Of a DNA stretch of 64,000 nucleotides, positions 26,148 through 35,235 are shown in pieces. The stretch's first letter is position 1; each line of letters begins with the position of its first letter. A model generated the notes under the pieces. The model was not told the origin of the DNA, ran no database searches, and was given only the letters and a program-made list of their open reading frames with translations. Made by a program: the position numbers and the translations under genes. Source of the DNA: Flavobacterium sp. ACN6 (lineage in GTDB: Bacteria; Bacteroidota; Bacteroidia; Flavobacteriales; Flavobacteriaceae); contig NZ_MRCQ01000003.1 in assembly GCF_002304005.1 (NCBI RefSeq), forward strand, positions 124,001 through 188,000. The letters are read 5' to 3'.

Positions 26148-26272
26148 TTAACCGCAAAGAACACAGAGAATTTACGCAAGGTTCGCAAAGATTTTTTAAG
26201 ACAAAGCTTTGCGAACTTTGCGTTTTTATATAAAACGAGCATAGCAAAAATGCTTGCGTCCTTTGCGGTTAA
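26148..26272. repeat. Inverted repeat of the ACCGCAAAG...CTTTGCGGT family
   Basis: The outer arms TTAACCGCAAAG (26148-26159) and CTTTGCGGTTAA (26261-26272) are exact complements. Inside is a second pair (26175-26190 with 26207-26222, 15 of 16 positions), followed by a T-run, so it could also end the upstream transcript. The same outer arms occur at 56971-57047. Confidence 0.75.
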
Positions 26273-26372
26273 ATAAAATTTAGTAAATCATACAAATCAT
26301 TCCCAAAATTCTACAAACCGTTGTAAACCTTAGTTCGGAAATTTGCATTGTACTACACTAAAAACAAAAACA

Positions 26373-28907
26373 ATGACTCATCAATATATAATTTCAGGAA
26401 TGTCTTGTAACGGATGCCGAACCAAAGTCGAAAAAACTTTGAATGAAGTGGAAGGAATTCAGGCAGAAGTAACTTTAAATCCTCCGTTGGCAACCATAAC
26501 AATGCAACAGCATGTGCCAACAGAAAAACTTCAGGAAATTTTAGCCGCCGCTGGAAATTATACCATTGAAATGGATTCTCCAAAAAATCATTCTGAAACA
26601 CCGGCAAAATCATGCTGCTCGAGTCATAAAAAACAGAATCAAGATCCTCATAAAAAAGAAACTCCAAAAATGCATCAACACAGTGCCAACGGAGTTTATT
26701 ATTGTCCAATGCATTGCGAAGGCGACAAAACCTACAACAAACCTGGAGATTGTCCAGTTTGCGGAATGGATTTAGTCCCTCAAGTTACCGTTTCGGCGAC
26801 ACAATTTACCTGCCCGATGCATCCCGAAATCATTTCAAACGAGGCAGGAGACTGTCCGATTTGCGGCATGGATTTGGTTCCGATTCAGGCTTCAGAAAAT
26901 GAAGAAAACAAAACCTATTCTGATTTATGGCGAAAAATGAAAATAGCAATTTTGTTTACGCTTCCTATTTTCATCATTTCAATGTCAGAAATGATTCCGA
27001 ATAATCCGCTTTATAATATAATGTCTGTTGAAAAATGGAATTGGGTTCAATTTTTATTTTCGATTCCTGTTTTATTCTATGCGGGCTGGATGTTTTTTGT
27101 TCGCGCTTACAAATCAATTGTTACTTGGAATCTTAATATGTTTACTTTAATCGGTATTGGAACCAGCGTTGCCTTTCTATTTAGTCTTATCGGAATGTTT
27201 TTTCCTGATATTTTTCCTGCTGAATTTAAATCACACCACGGAACCATTCATTTGTATTTTGAAGCTGCAACCGTAATTATCACTTTAGTTTTATTAGGAC
27301 AATTATTGGAAGCCAAAGCACACGGACAAACCAACGGAGCCATAAAAGAATTATTGAAACTCGCACCGACCGAAGCAACATTAGTTGAAAACGGAAATGA
27401 TAAAGTAATCTCCATTCACAATATTAAAAAAGGCGATTTACTTCGTGTAAAACCCGGAGAAAAAATTCCTGTTGACGGTAAAATAACTTCTGGCGAAAGC
27501 AGTATAGACGAATCGATGATTACGGGAGAGCCTATTCCAGTTGATAAAAAAGTGGAAGATACTGTAATTTCCGGAACTATAAATGGTACAAAATCATTTG
27601 TAATGATTGCAGAAAAAGTAGGTTCAGAAACGATGCTGTCGCAAATTATTCAAATGGTAAATGATGCCAGCCGATCTCGAGCTCCGATTCAGAAATTAGC
27701 CGATCGTGTGTCTAAATATTTTGTTCCAACTGTTGTTATTATTTCTATTTTAACCTTTTTTGCTTGGGCAAAATTTGGTCCAGAACCTGCCTATGTTTAC
27801 GGATTAATTAATGCAATTGCCGTTTTAATTATTGCTTGTCCTTGTGCTCTCGGATTAGCAACACCTATGTCGGTTATGGTTGGCGTTGGAAAAGGCGCTC
27901 AAAACGGAATCCTGATAAAAAATGCTGAAGCCTTAGAAAACATGAATAAAATTGATGTTTTGATAACCGATAAAACAGGAACAATTACGGAAGGAAAACC
28001 ATCTGTAGAAAAAATTTATGCCCTAAATAACAACGAAGATTTTCTGCTTCAAAACATTGCTTCTCTAAATCAGCACAGCGAACATCCTTTGGCGCAGGCC
28101 GTAGTCAATTTTGCAAAAGCAAAAAACATTCTTTTCAAAGAAGTTGAAGGTTTTGAAACCGTTGCTGGAAAAGGTGTTTTAGGAACTATCGAAAACAAAA
28201 AAGCCGCATTAGGAAACAAAAAATTGATGGATGAAATAGGCGCAGCTATTGCTGAAGATTTAGAAAAACAAGTTACTGCTGAACAAAATTTAGGCAAAAC
28301 GATTTCGTATATTTCTATCGAAAAAGAAGTTTTAGGCTATGTTGCGATTACCGATGCGATAAAGGAAAACAGTGCAAAAGCAATTAAAAAATTAATCGAT
28401 CAGGGAGTTGAAGTAATCATGATGACCGGCGACAACCATAATACAGCAAAAGCCGTTGCCGATCATTTGCATTTGAGTTCTTTTAAGGCCGATTGTCTTC
28501 CAGAAGATAAACTAAAAGAAATTGAACGTCTTCAAGCCCAAGGCAAAATTGTGGCAATGGCCGGCGACGGAATCAATGATGCACCTGCTCTAGCACAATC
28601 TAATATTGGAATTGCAATGGGAACGGGAACTGATGTCGCTATTGAAAGTGCTAAAATTACTTTGGTTAAAGGGGATTTAAATGGAATTGTAAAAGCCAAA
28701 AATCTTAGTCACGCCGTAATGTCAAATATCAAGCAAAATTTGTTTTTTGCTTTTATCTATAATACTTTGGGCGTGCCCATTGCAGCGGGAATTTTATATC
28801 CATTTTTAGGAATTTTGCTTTCGCCGATGTTAGCCGCAGTTGCCATGAGTTTGAGTTCTGTCTCAGTAATTGTAAATGCTTTGCGATTGCGAAATCTAAA
28901 ATTGTAG
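26373..28907 (+). CDS. copA: Copper-exporting P1B-type ATPase (CopA)
   Basis: I use the ATG at 26373 ([15 protein letters not shown]); the frame's upstream TTG at 26343 has no support. The 844-residue protein has an HMA domain (residues 1-65, MSCNGC), two heavy-metal-binding repeats (about 109-133 and 145-169, each CPMH ... GDCP.CGMDLVP), eight membrane helices, the CPC motif ([13 protein letters not shown], near 487), the phosphorylation site DKTGT (near 532), SEHP and [10 protein letters not shown] (near 731). The late helices carry NLFFAFIYN and MSLSSVSV, the Cu(I) ATPase signature. It should pump Cu(I) from cytoplasm to periplasm, feeding the oxidase at 29108. Confidence 0.93.
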   Translation: MTHQYIISGMSCNGCRTKVEKTLNEVEGIQAEVTLNPPLATITMQQHVPTEKLQEILAAAGNYTIEMDSPKNHSETPAKSCCSSHKKQNQDPHKKETPKMHQHSANGVYYCPMHCEGDKTYNKPGDCPVCGMDLVPQVTVSATQFTCPMHPEIISNEAGDCPICGMDLVPIQASENEENKTYSDLWRKMKIAILFTLPIFIISMSEMIPNNPLYNIMSVEKWNWVQFLFSIPVLFYAGWMFFVRAYKSIVTWNLNMFTLIGIGTSVAFLFSLIGMFFPDIFPAEFKSHHGTIHLYFEAATVIITLVLLGQLLEAKAHGQTNGAIKELLKLAPTEATLVENGNDKVISIHNIKKGDLLRVKPGEKIPVDGKITSGESSIDESMITGEPIPVDKKVEDTVISGTINGTKSFVMIAEKVGSETMLSQIIQMVNDASRSRAPIQKLADRVSKYFVPTVVIISILTFFAWAKFGPEPAYVYGLINAIAVLIIACPCALGLATPMSVMVGVGKGAQNGILIKNAEALENMNKIDVLITDKTGTITEGKPSVEKIYALNNNEDFLLQNIASLNQHSEHPLAQAVVNFAKAKNILFKEVEGFETVAGKGVLGTIENKKAALGNKKLMDEIGAAIAEDLEKQVTAEQNLGKTISYISIEKEVLGYVAITDAIKENSAKAIKKLIDQGVEVIMMTGDNHNTAKAVADHLHLSSFKADCLPEDKLKEIERLQAQGKIVAMAGDGINDAPALAQSNIGIAMGTGTDVAIESAKITLVKGDLNGIVKAKNLSHAVMSNIKQNLFFAFIYNTLGVPIAAGILYPFLGILLSPMLAAVAMSLSSVSVIVNALRLRNLKL

Positions 28908-28927
28908 GTTGGAACGTAATTATTTTC

Positions 28928-29056
28928 AACACATAGAAACATAGTTTTGCATTGTGCGTAAAGGCGTTTCACTTGCATCAATACACATAGCTACGTTTGA
29001 AAACTAGTTTCTTTTATTATCTTTTTTTAGACAAAAAATCTATGTCTCTATGTGTT
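28928..29056. repeat. Inverted repeat flanking the copA/oxidase gap
   Basis: The left arm 28928-28944 (AACACATAGAAACATAG) and right arm 29040-29056 are reverse complements with one mismatch in 17. The 95-base centre has no gene. It may fold as a hairpin between the two genes and is one of several intergenic palindrome types in this window. Confidence 0.65.
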
Positions 29057-29107
29057 AAAAATAAATTGTTTTCAATTTAACATAAAAATTTAAAATTATA
29101 ATTTATA

Positions 29108-31348
29108 ATGAAAATCAAATACTTATTTCTATTCTTTTTAATTGCTTTTCATCTGAAGGCTCAAAAAATAGTACGTTACGATTTACATGTTCGCGATACG
29201 ATTGTCAATTTTTCGGGTAAAGAAAAACGCGCCATTTCGGTTAATGGACAAATTCCGATGCCGACTTTGACTTTTACAGAAGGTGATATTGCAGAAATTT
29301 ATGTTCATAACGAACTCAAAAAAGAAAGCACTTCGATGCACTGGCACGGATTGTTTCTGCCAAATAAAGAAGATGGTGTTCCGTATTTGACTCAAATGCC
29401 AATCGAACCTGGAACAACTCATAAATATACTTTTCCTATAATTCAAAACGGAACCTATTGGTATCACAGCCATTCGGGTTTGCAGGAACAAATTGGTTTA
29501 TACGGACTTTTTATCATCAATAAGAAAAAAGACGACGCCACTTTTAGAAAGGGAATTGACGATTTGCCAACCATTCCTGTTATTTTAAGTGAATGGTCTG
29601 ATCTTAAACCAGAGAATATTCAGCGAATGCTGCACAATGCCAATGATTGGTTTGCCATAAAAAAAGGAACAACGCAGAGTTATTTTGAAGCCGTAAAGCA
29701 AGGGCATTTTTCAACCAAAGTAACCAACGAATGGAAACGAATGAACGCGATGGATGTCAGCGATGTTTATTATGAAAAATTCCTGCTTAATGGTAAAAAC
29801 GAACAACAGCTTTCTCAATTTAAACCAGGCTCCACAGTGCGATTGCGAATTGCCAACGGCGGTGCTTCGAGCTATTTTTGGCTGACTTATGGAGGCGGAA
29901 AAATAACGGTTGTGGCCAGCGACGGAAATGATGTCGATCCTGTAGAAGTCGATCGTTTGATTATTGCTGTTTCTGAAACGTACGACGTTGTAGTTACCAT
30001 TCCTGAAGACAATAAATCTTTTGCTTTTTTGGCTACAGCCGAAGATAGAACGGGATCTGCTTCCTTATTTTTAGGAAATGGAGAAAAACAGCCCATTCAT
30101 CATCTTTCGAAATTAAAATATTTTGAGGGAATGAAAATGATGAACGACATGATGAAAATGAACGGCGAAATGAACGATATGGGTATGAATATGTCTTTGA
30201 ATAAAATGGACATGAACGCCGTAATGTATCCGGAAATTTCTGGTGAAGATGAAAATTCAAAACCAAAAATGGATCAATCTAATCATAATATGGAAGAAAT
30301 GAAGATGGGGAATGACAGTACTGAAACTCCCGAAATTGTTACTTTGAATTACGGAATGCTGAAATCGCCCTTTAAAACAACGCTTCCAAAAGACGCTCCT
30401 GTAAAAGAATTACGTTTTACGCTTTCTGGAAATATGAATCGTTATGTCTGGAGTTTGGATAATAAAGTAGTTTCTGAAACCGATAAAATTTTAATAAAAA
30501 AGGGAGAAAACGTTCGAATTGTTTTATACAACGGTTCGATGATGCGCCATCCCATGCATTTACACGGACATGACTTTAGAATTCTGAACGAACACGGCGA
30601 ATATTCACCCTTAAAAAATGTCATTGATATTATGCCAATGGAAACCGATACAATCGAATTTCAGGCCAATGCAGACGGCGACTGGTTTTTTCACTGTCAT
30701 ATATTATATCACATGATGGCAGGAATGGGACGTATTTTTAGTTATGAAAATTCAGCTCCGAATCCGTTAATTCATCATCCTGAAATGGCTTATAAAATGT
30801 TAAAAATGGACGATCGAATGTTTCATTTCATGGCAGAAAATGATTTTGCCAGTAATGGAAATGATGGAGAAGCGATGTATAGTAATACACGCTGGAGCAT
30901 TGGAACAGAATGGAGATTGGGTTACAACGACAAACACGGTTATGAAACAGAAACCCATATTGGAAGATACATTGGAAAAAATCAATGGCTGATGCCTTTT
31001 ATTGGATTTGACTGGCGTTACCGAAAAATGGGAATGGACGAACAGGAACAAAACTTATTTGGACAAACAAATACTAAAGACAATCGTTCGGTTTTTAGTG
31101 CTGGTCTTGAATATACCTTGCCAATGCTCATAAAAGCACAAGTCGAAGTATATACAGATGGAAATGTGAGAGTGCAATTTGAAAGAAAAGATATTCCGCT
31201 TTCGCAGCGCCTTCGAATGAACCTGATGTGGAATACAGATAAAGAATATATGGCAGGATTAAAATATATCGTAGCAAGAAACTTCGGAATCACAACACAT
31301 TATGACAGCGATATGGGAATTGGGTTTGGAGTTAATTTGAATTATTAG
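29108..31348 (+). CDS. Multicopper oxidase fused to a CopB-like outer-membrane barrel
   Basis: The 746-residue protein has a signal peptide (residues 1-18) and four histidine clusters of a multicopper oxidase: HWHG (near 77), WYHSHSG (near 118), HPMHLHGHDF (near 480) and FHCHILYHMMAGM (near 528), covering type 1, 2 and 3 copper sites. Residues about 341-410 are an insert very rich in Met and His (MKMMNDMMKMNGEMNDMGM), typical of copper-resistance oxidases. Residues about 590-746 are a different domain with alternating aromatic beta strands (TRWSIGTEWRLGYNDKHGYETE) and a terminal Tyr, matching the CopB outer-membrane protein type. So the usual copA-copB pair of copper resistance appears joined in one chain. 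Probable function: oxidise periplasmic Cu(I) to Cu(II). Confidence 0.88.
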   Translation: MKIKYLFLFFLIAFHLKAQKIVRYDLHVRDTIVNFSGKEKRAISVNGQIPMPTLTFTEGDIAEIYVHNELKKESTSMHWHGLFLPNKEDGVPYLTQMPIEPGTTHKYTFPIIQNGTYWYHSHSGLQEQIGLYGLFIINKKKDDATFRKGIDDLPTIPVILSEWSDLKPENIQRMLHNANDWFAIKKGTTQSYFEAVKQGHFSTKVTNEWKRMNAMDVSDVYYEKFLLNGKNEQQLSQFKPGSTVRLRIANGGASSYFWLTYGGGKITVVASDGNDVDPVEVDRLIIAVSETYDVVVTIPEDNKSFAFLATAEDRTGSASLFLGNGEKQPIHHLSKLKYFEGMKMMNDMMKMNGEMNDMGMNMSLNKMDMNAVMYPEISGEDENSKPKMDQSNHNMEEMKMGNDSTETPEIVTLNYGMLKSPFKTTLPKDAPVKELRFTLSGNMNRYVWSLDNKVVSETDKILIKKGENVRIVLYNGSMMRHPMHLHGHDFRILNEHGEYSPLKNVIDIMPMETDTIEFQANADGDWFFHCHILYHMMAGMGRIFSYENSAPNPLIHHPEMAYKMLKMDDRMFHFMAENDFASNGNDGEAMYSNTRWSIGTEWRLGYNDKHGYETETHIGRYIGKNQWLMPFIGFDWRYRKMGMDEQEQNLFGQTNTKDNRSVFSAGLEYTLPMLIKAQVEVYTDGNVRVQFERKDIPLSQRLRMNLMWNTDKEYMAGLKYIVARNFGITTHYDSDMGIGFGVNLNY

Positions 31349-31430
31349 AATTAATTTCTATTTGCTTTTCAATTACATATCATTATAAAAACATTAACAA
31401 ATTGTAAGAATCAACTCTAACAAATATCAT

Positions 31431-31438
31431 TATATTTG
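31431..31438 (+). promoter_or_regulatory. -7 element TATATTTG
   Basis: It matches the Bacteroidetes -7 consensus TAnnTTTG and lies 43 bases before the ATG of the 54-residue peptide (31482). A TTG occurs at 31402-31404, but the 26-base spacing is longer than the usual 17-23. Confidence 0.5.
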
Positions 31439-31481
31439 GTCCTCCAATGATACGATACTAACAAAAACATTTAAAAACAAG

Positions 31482-31646
31482 ATGACCAAAGTAATCACAT
31501 TTTTGACCGCTGCTGTATTTTCAATTGGCGTAAACGCCCAAGACACGAAACCGGCTCCTAAAAAAGAAAAAGCAAAAAAAGAATCCTGCTGTAAAAAAAC
31601 GTCAACAGAAAAAAAAGATCAAAAGTCTTGCTGCGTTAAAAAATAA
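31482..31646 (+). CDS. 54-residue secreted CC-rich peptide
   Basis: This short gene starts with ATG at 31482, has a signal peptide (MTKVITFLTAAVFSIGVNAQ) and encodes a very Lys-rich mature peptide with two Cys pairs (ESCCKK and KSCCVKK). It has its own -7 element and a strong terminator (31668-31698), which argues that it is real. No known family. Position after the oxidase and the CC pairs suggest a periplasmic copper-binding peptide; this is inferred. Confidence 0.75.
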   Translation: MTKVITFLTAAVFSIGVNAQDTKPAPKKEKAKKESCCKKTSTEKKDQKSCCVKK

Positions 31647-31667
31647 TTGAAATTTTATTTCAACAAG

Positions 31668-31698
31668 AAAGACCTCAAGCAAATTGAGGTCTTTTTTT
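31668..31698 (+). terminator. Rho-independent terminator
   Basis: A stem of 11-12 bp (AAAGACCTCA at 31668 with TGAGGTCTTT ending 31694) and a T-run lie 22 bases after the 54-residue peptide gene. Confidence 0.85.
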
Positions 31699-31712
31699 AT
31701 ACTTTTCTGCAT

Positions 31713-31746
31713 CAACTTTGACAAAGTTTAAAACTTTGTCAAAGTT
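31713..31746. repeat. Palindrome AACTTTGACAAAGTTT / AAAACTTTGTCAAAGTT
   Basis: Two arms of 16 bases form a near-perfect palindrome (31713-31728 with 31730-31746). A degenerate copy of the same element occurs at 54908-54942. Confidence 0.7.
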
Positions 31747-31794
31747 CCTCTAACAAAATAATTTTTTTTAATCCTTTAATCTGTGGCAGAAAAA

Positions 31795-32247
31795 TTATTT
31801 CACTCTAATACTCCATTCAAAATCCATTTCAGAAACCTGAATACCTTCTTCATTTGTTCCAATAGATTTCATCCAGAACGTCTGTCCTTCTCCAGTTTCA
31901 ATTGTTCTCTTGATTGCATCGGCAATTAAATGCCCGTCATTGCAGACAAAAGTGATTCGGCCTGTTGCTTTTTTGGTAAAGTTCCCTTTATTATTAGCAA
32001 CCAGCATAGAAATCTTTTTGCCGCTTTGCTGAATCTGAGAAATCACCAAAGCCCCAGTTGTCAATTCAGCCGCCATTGCCTGAACAGCAAAGTACATAGA
32101 ATTGAAAGGATTCTGATTAATCCATCTGTGTTTTACTGTTACCGTACAACTATTATCATTTATATCCTTTACACGAACACCGCAAAAGAATGCAGATGGT
32201 AGTTTGAAAAAGACGAACTTATTAAGTTTTGATACCGAAATTGCCAT
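31795..32247 (-). CDS. DUF4442 (hotdog-fold thioesterase-like) protein
   Basis: I use the ATG at 32247 (MAISVSKLNKFVFFKLPSAFF); the frame extends to 32334 with a Phe-rich, probably untranslated front. The 150-residue protein follows the DUF4442 pattern: FKLPSAFFCGVRVKDI, then VKHRWINQNPFNSMYFAVQAMAAELTTGAL, and TGRITFVCNDG. This is a single hotdog domain related to acyl-CoA thioesterases. The substrate is unknown. It is monocistronic. Confidence 0.8.
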   Translation of the reverse strand: MAISVSKLNKFVFFKLPSAFFCGVRVKDINDNSCTVTVKHRWINQNPFNSMYFAVQAMAAELTTGALVISQIQQSGKKISMLVANNKGNFTKKATGRITFVCNDGHLIADAIKRTIETGEGQTFWMKSIGTNEEGIQVSEMDFEWSIRVK

Positions 32248-32442
32248 GTGATTTATTTTTTTATGTAAAAATACGAAAAAACTATGCACGCACAATACTT
32301 TCTTCAAATATGAAAAAAACCTCAATAAAATCAATAGTTACGAATGATTTTCACCGTTTTAAGTTTAATTTTCACATTTCACTTTTGTTAATTTTTTGTT
32401 AATATTTGGTACTATGCAAAACAAGATACTGTTTTTTAGATA

Positions 32443-32450
32443 TATATTTG
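32443..32450 (+). promoter_or_regulatory. -7 element TATATTTG before the DUF4870 gene
   Basis: The match to TAnnTTTG lies 28 bases before the ATG at 32479. No TTG occurs at the expected -33 spacing, so the promoter call rests on the -7 element. Confidence 0.45.
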
Positions 32451-32478
32451 CATAAGAAATTACTATATACTTTTAATC

Positions 32479-32958
32479 ATGGAAACAACAACACCACTCA
32501 TCATGGAAAACACATCAGAAAAGAATACAGCAACCTTTACTCATTTGAGTACTTTAAGTCAATATATTATTCCGTTTGGAAACTATATTTTTCCACTATT
32601 AATCTGGACAAACTATAAAGACAAATCTGAATTTGTAAATCATCACGGAAAACAGACTTTGAACTTTCAGTTAAGCTTACTGCTTTATACTTTGATTTTA
32701 GCACTAATTGCTATACCAATTTTCTTAACTGTGTTCTTGCAGAATATTCCAGTTGAAGCTGTTTTTAATGACCGCAATTTTGTGATTAGAAACTTTGACT
32801 TTCATGCACACATCGGAATGCTGAGTGTAGGGATCACAGCAGTAATACTTTTTGGATTACTAAAATTTGCTGAGTTCTTTTTAGTGATTTACGCTTCTAT
32901 AAAAGCATCAAACGGAGAATTATACAAATATCCGCTTACGATTCCTTTTATAAAGTGA
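32479..32958 (+). CDS. DUF4870 membrane protein
   Basis: The 159-residue protein starts with METTTPLIMENTSEKN and has four membrane segments: LSQYIIPFGNYIFPLLIW, LSLLLYTLILALIAIPIFLT, GMLSVGITAVILFGLLKF and the one ending LVIYASIKA. The loop motif SEFVNHHGKQTLNFQLS is the DUF4870 signature. Function is unknown. In flavobacteria it often precedes the PadR/PspC gene group, as it does here (33154). Confidence 0.85.
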   Translation: METTTPLIMENTSEKNTATFTHLSTLSQYIIPFGNYIFPLLIWTNYKDKSEFVNHHGKQTLNFQLSLLLYTLILALIAIPIFLTVFLQNIPVEAVFNDRNFVIRNFDFHAHIGMLSVGITAVILFGLLKFAEFFLVIYASIKASNGELYKYPLTIPFIK

Positions 32959-32972
32959 TAAAAAAAGGCTTC

Positions 32973-33027
32973 TCCCGACGCCTCGGGATCGCTCAGCCTG
33001 ACATTGAGTTCGCTCAATGTGACATAA
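32973..33027 (+). terminator. Two stacked hairpins, the second with a TTCG loop
   Basis: TCCCGA-CGCC-TCGGGA (32973-32988) is followed by ACATTGAG-TTCG-CTCAATGT (33001-33020) and then an A-rich tract. A TTCG tetraloop is especially stable in RNA. It follows the DUF4870 stop (32958) and is probably a terminator or mRNA-stabilising end. The TCCCGA-TCGGGA unit recurs at 38368 and 52569. Confidence 0.55.
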
Positions 33028-33153
33028 AAAAAATTAAAAGTTATAGTCGGAACCATTAAATCATCAATCAATATATAGTTTCGCAATCAATCATCAATCA
33101 TCATCATCAATCAAAAAACGAATTGTTCAATCAAAAAAAAACAAAATGAAATT

Positions 33154-33486
33154 ATGAACATTGAAAACACAAAAGCACAGATGCGCAAAGGTGTTCTTGA
33201 GTTTTGCATCTTATCTGTATTGAAAGAAAAAGACGCATATACATCTGAAATATTAGACACTTTAAAAAACGCAAAATTACTAGTTGTAGAAGGAACCGTT
33301 TATCCGTTGTTAACTAGACTGAAAAATGACGGTTTACTCAATTATCGCTGGGAAGAATCGACCTCTGGGCCGCCAAGAAAATATTATGGGCTAACCGAAA
33401 TAGGACAAACATTTTTAAACGAACTTAGCGGCACTTGGACAGAATTGTCTGACGCTGTAAACTTAATCACCAATCAAAATCAATAA
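33154..33486 (+). CDS. PadR-family transcriptional regulator
   Basis: The 110-residue protein has the winged-helix PadR signature: MRKGVLEFCILSVLKEKDAYTSEILDTL, then LLVVEGTVYPLLTRLKNDGLLNYRWEESTSGPPRKYYGLTEIG. It is four bases upstream of the PspC gene and begins the operon PadR-PspC-GIN. It probably represses that operon in response to envelope stress, as in the known Bacteroidota arrangement; this is inferred. Confidence 0.9.
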   Translation: MNIENTKAQMRKGVLEFCILSVLKEKDAYTSEILDTLKNAKLLVVEGTVYPLLTRLKNDGLLNYRWEESTSGPPRKYYGLTEIGQTFLNELSGTWTELSDAVNLITNQNQ

Positions 33487-33489
33487 GTC

Positions 33490-35232
33490 ATGAACAAAAC
33501 AGTAAATATTAACTTAGGCGGGATGTTTTTTCATATCGATGAAGACGCATACTTAAAATTGACACGCTACTTTGACGCAATAAAACGATCTCTAAACAAC
33601 TCTTCTGGACAAGATGAAATTATTAAAGATATCGAAATGCGTGTTTCTGAATTATTAACAGAAAAACAAAAAAGCGAAAAACATGTTGTTGGACTGAAAG
33701 ATGTTGACGAAGTGATTACGGTGATGGGACAACCAGAAGATTACCGAATTGAAGACGAGGAAAACACCAATCAATCTCATAATGATTTTGGAACTAGAAA
33801 ACACAAAAAATTATACCGCGATAAAGAAAAAGGTATGATTGGTGGTGTCGCTACAGGTTTAGGACATTATTTTGGAATTGAAGCTGTTTGGATCAAAATC
33901 ATATTCTTGATCTTCGTTTTTGCAGGTTTTGGAACTGGAATTTTAGCTTATTTCGTTCTTTGGATTGTAACTCCTGAAGCAGTTACAACTACAGAAAAAT
34001 TAGAGATGACAGGAGAACCGGTAACAATTTCGAACATCGAAAAAAAAGTTCGCGAAGAAATTGAATCATTATCTGATAAATTCAAAAATGCAGATTATGA
34101 CAAGATGGGAAACCAAGTAAAGTCGGGAGCTGGGAGAATAAGTAGTTCATTTGGAGACTTTGTTATGACGGTTTTTAAAATTTTTGCTAAATTTTTAGGA
34201 GTTGTTCTAATCATTTCAGGAATTTCTACCTTAATAATGTTATTGATTGGGGTTTTTACTTTAGGCACTAACATCTTTATTGATTTTCCTTGGCAGAATT
34301 TTGTTGAAGCAGGAAACTTTACAGAATATCCTCTTTGGTCATTCGGTCTATTAATGTTCTTTGCCGTTGGAATCCCATTTTTCTTCTTAACGCTTTTAGG
34401 ATTTAAATTGTTGTCTCCAAACTTGAAATCAATTGGAAACATTACAAAATATACACTTTTAGCAGTTTGGATTATTTCTATTGCAATTCTTACCAGTATC
34501 GGAATCAAACAGGCAACTGAAATTTCATACGACAATAAAGTCATAGAGAAAAAAGCTTTCGGAATCAAACCAGCTGATACATTATTTATCAAGTTCAAAT
34601 ACAGTGACTATTACGCAAAAAGTCTGAATCACTACAGAGATTTCGAATTTGTACAGGATTCTGCAAACAACGAATTGATTTATTCAAACGACGTTCGTTT
34701 ACACATCTTACGCACCGATGAAGCTGCTCCATTTATTCAGGTAGAAAAAACGGCAAGAGGTAATTCTTTTACAAATGCTAAAAAAAGAGCAGAAAAAATT
34801 AATTATAAGTTTCAAATTAGCGGAAATCATTTAATTTTGGATAACTATTTTCTGACAGATGTTAAAAACAAATTTAGAGGACAAGAAGTTGATATTTATT
34901 TATACGTACCAGAAGGACAATTAATTAAACCAGATTCTTCAGTAAGAGATTACTATAATTCTGATGATGATTTCTTTAACTTAAACTATGACGGAGATTA
35001 CAATTATAAAGTTGAAGGTTCTAAAGTAAGATGTCTAAACTGTCCTGTAGAAGAAAACAACGACAATGATTATGAAAATGATTACGAAAATAATTATGAA
35101 AATGATTCAGTAGACAATGATACTATAAATGAAGTTTCGGTTAAAATTAACGGAAAAGAAGTTATAAACGGAAAAAAAACAAAAGGAAAGCTAACCACTG
35201 ACAAAAACGGAGTTATAATCAAAATAAACTAA
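33490..35232 (+). CDS. PspC-domain envelope-stress membrane protein
   Basis: The 580-residue protein begins with a cytoplasmic-type region (MNKTVNINLGGMFFHIDEDAY, IIKDIEMRVSELL), then a PspC domain (about 106-165: KLYRDKEKGMIGGVATGLGHYFGIEAVWIKIIFLIF) with its membrane helix. Two or three more membrane segments follow (about 235-345), then a long periplasmic beta-rich C-terminal part rich in Asn/Asp (about residues 485-545). The length is about ten times a minimal PspC domain and typical of the Bacteroidota form. PspC is part of the phage-shock response to membrane damage. It follows padR by 3 bases and precedes the head-GIN genes by 3 bases. Confidence 0.85.
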   Translation: MNKTVNINLGGMFFHIDEDAYLKLTRYFDAIKRSLNNSSGQDEIIKDIEMRVSELLTEKQKSEKHVVGLKDVDEVITVMGQPEDYRIEDEENTNQSHNDFGTRKHKKLYRDKEKGMIGGVATGLGHYFGIEAVWIKIIFLIFVFAGFGTGILAYFVLWIVTPEAVTTTEKLEMTGEPVTISNIEKKVREEIESLSDKFKNADYDKMGNQVKSGAGRISSSFGDFVMTVFKIFAKFLGVVLIISGISTLIMLLIGVFTLGTNIFIDFPWQNFVEAGNFTEYPLWSFGLLMFFAVGIPFFFLTLLGFKLLSPNLKSIGNITKYTLLAVWIISIAILTSIGIKQATEISYDNKVIEKKAFGIKPADTLFIKFKYSDYYAKSLNHYRDFEFVQDSANNELIYSNDVRLHILRTDEAAPFIQVEKTARGNSFTNAKKRAEKINYKFQISGNHLILDNYFLTDVKNKFRGQEVDIYLYVPEGQLIKPDSSVRDYYNSDDDFFNLNYDGDYNYKVEGSKVRCLNCPVEENNDNDYENDYENNYENDSVDNDTINEVSVKINGKEVINGKKTKGKLTTDKNGVIIKIN

Positions 35233-35235
35233 GCC

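Noticed and set aside
26353..26709. A 118-codon minus-strand frame over the start of copA
   Set aside because: It is antisense to the HMA domain and first repeat of CopA and overlaps its promoter.
34095..34598. A 167-codon minus-strand frame in the PspC gene
   Set aside because: It is antisense to the PspC gene with no start signal and no family similarity.
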